This document shows, one piece after another, positions 63,555-64,000 of a DNA stretch of 64,000 nt (position 1 is the stretch's first letter; every line of letters starts with the position of its first letter). A program made the translations under genes and the position numbers. Below the pieces are notes generated by a model. The model saw only the letters and a list, made by a program, of their open reading frames with translations. It had not been told where the DNA came from and did not search any database. Origin of the DNA: Enterobacter hormaechei subsp. xiangfangensis (lineage in GTDB: Bacteria; Pseudomonadota; Gammaproteobacteria; Enterobacterales; Enterobacteriaceae); NCBI RefSeq assembly GCF_001729785.1, contig NZ_CP017183.1, positions 4,030,001 to 4,094,000 of the forward strand, written 5' to 3'.

Positions 63555-64000
63555 AGTTGTTATCGCCAGCGCGCTGCTGGCGGCCAGTCTTCCCGCGCTT
63601 GCTGTGACTGGCGACACCGAACAGCCGATTCATATTGAATCCGATACCCAGTCTCTGGATATGCAGGGTAACGTCGTCACCTTTACCGGCAACGTCGTTG
63701 TGACCCAGGGCACCATCAAAATCAACGCCGACAAAGTGGTCGTTACCCGTCCGGGCGGCGAGCAGGGGAAAGAGATTATCGATGGTTATGGCAACCCGGC
63801 CACCTTCTACCAGATGCAGGACAACGGCAAGCCGGTGAAAGGCCATGCCTCGCATATGCACTATGAACTGGCGAAGGATCTGGTCATCCTGACCGGTAAT
63901 GCTTACCTGGAACAGCTGGACAGCAATATCAAAGGCGACAAGATCACTTATCTGGTGAAAGAGCAGAAAATGCAGGCCTCCAGCGAAAAAGGCAAACGCG
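63523..64000 (+). CDS. lptA: LptA, periplasmic LPS bridge protein (3' end beyond window)
   Basis: The first 159 codons are visible. The start at 63523 lies inside the end of lptC. A signal peptide (MKFKTNKLSLKVVIASALL, cleaved after PALA) precedes the OstA/LptA beta-jellyroll: HIESDTQSLDMQGNVVTFTG, VTQGTIKINADKVVVTRPGG, YELAKDLVILTGNAYLEQ. E. coli LptA is 185 aa, so about 25 residues are missing because the window ends. Confidence 0.95.
   Translation, partial: MKFKTNKLSLKVVIASALLAASLPALAVTGDTEQPIHIESDTQSLDMQGNVVTFTGNVVVTQGTIKINADKVVVTRPGGEQGKEIIDGYGNPATFYQMQDNGKPVKGHASHMHYELAKDLVILTGNAYLEQLDSNIKGDKITYLVKEQKMQASSEKGKR

Overview
The window looks like chromosomal DNA of an Enterobacterales bacterium close to Enterobacter, Lelliottia or Leclercia. 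The proteins from rsmI to lptA match remembered E. coli proteins at high identity and in E. coli order, while the aga locus and a two-component pair downstream of dacB depart from the K-12 layout. This genus placement is an inference from gene content; no database was searched. I see no insertion sequence, prophage, integron or CRISPR array.

Layout. (1) Positions 1-13042 are an accessory carbohydrate region. It holds agaR (partial, at the window edge), divergent agaZVWEF, an agaA broken by an in-frame TAA, then agaS and agaY. Together these take up N-acetylgalactosamine by PTS and convert it through tagatose phosphates. Where several E. coli strains carry the galactosamine genes agaBCD-agaI, this window has a different three-gene set: a MalX-like PTS EIICB, a MalY/PatB-like PLP enzyme and an exported clan GH-D glycosidase. 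(2) Positions 13110-25098 run rsmI, lpoA, yraN, diaA, dolP, yraQ, yraR, yhbO, yhbP, yhbQ, yhbS, ubiT, ubiU, ubiV and yhbW. These cover rRNA methylation, peptidoglycan synthase activation, replication timing, the outer membrane and oxygen-independent ubiquinone synthesis. (3) Positions 25188-38891 hold mtr, then, all on the minus strand, the cold-shock, RNA-decay and translation block deaD-yrbN-nlpI-pnp-rpsO-truB-rbfA-infB-nusA-rimP-metY. (4) Positions 39178-47353 hold argG, leuU, secG, glmM, folP, ftsH, rlmE, yhbY and greA. (5) Positions 47582-54823 hold dacB followed by a PmrAB-like two-component system, then obgE-yhbE-rpmA-rplU and ispB. (6) Positions 55052-64000 are an envelope block: sfsB, murA, ibaG, the mla phospholipid transport operon, yrbG, kdsD, kdsC, lptC and the start of lptA.

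How the genes work together. In the aga region, seven candidate AgaR operators flank agaR/agaZ and agaS, but none is visible before the EIICB/MalY/glycosidase set. That set may be reached by read-through across a hairpin. A plausible model is that the exported glycosidase releases terminal alpha-linked Gal or GalNAc in the periplasm and AgaVWEF imports the GalNAc. The nonsense codon in agaA would block or weaken the deacetylase step unless NagA or read-through supplies it.

The most notable non-coding signal is a 71-nt three-tier hairpin filling the ubiV-yhbW gap. It covers the yhbW ribosome binding site on the plus strand and ends in a T-tract on the minus strand. Other regulatory signals include a TrpR operator at mtr, RNase III-type hairpins in the pnp leader, a terminator hairpin in the greA leader resembling GraL, ARG boxes at argG, and several REP/BIME elements. 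No stretch longer than 300 bases lacks a gene.
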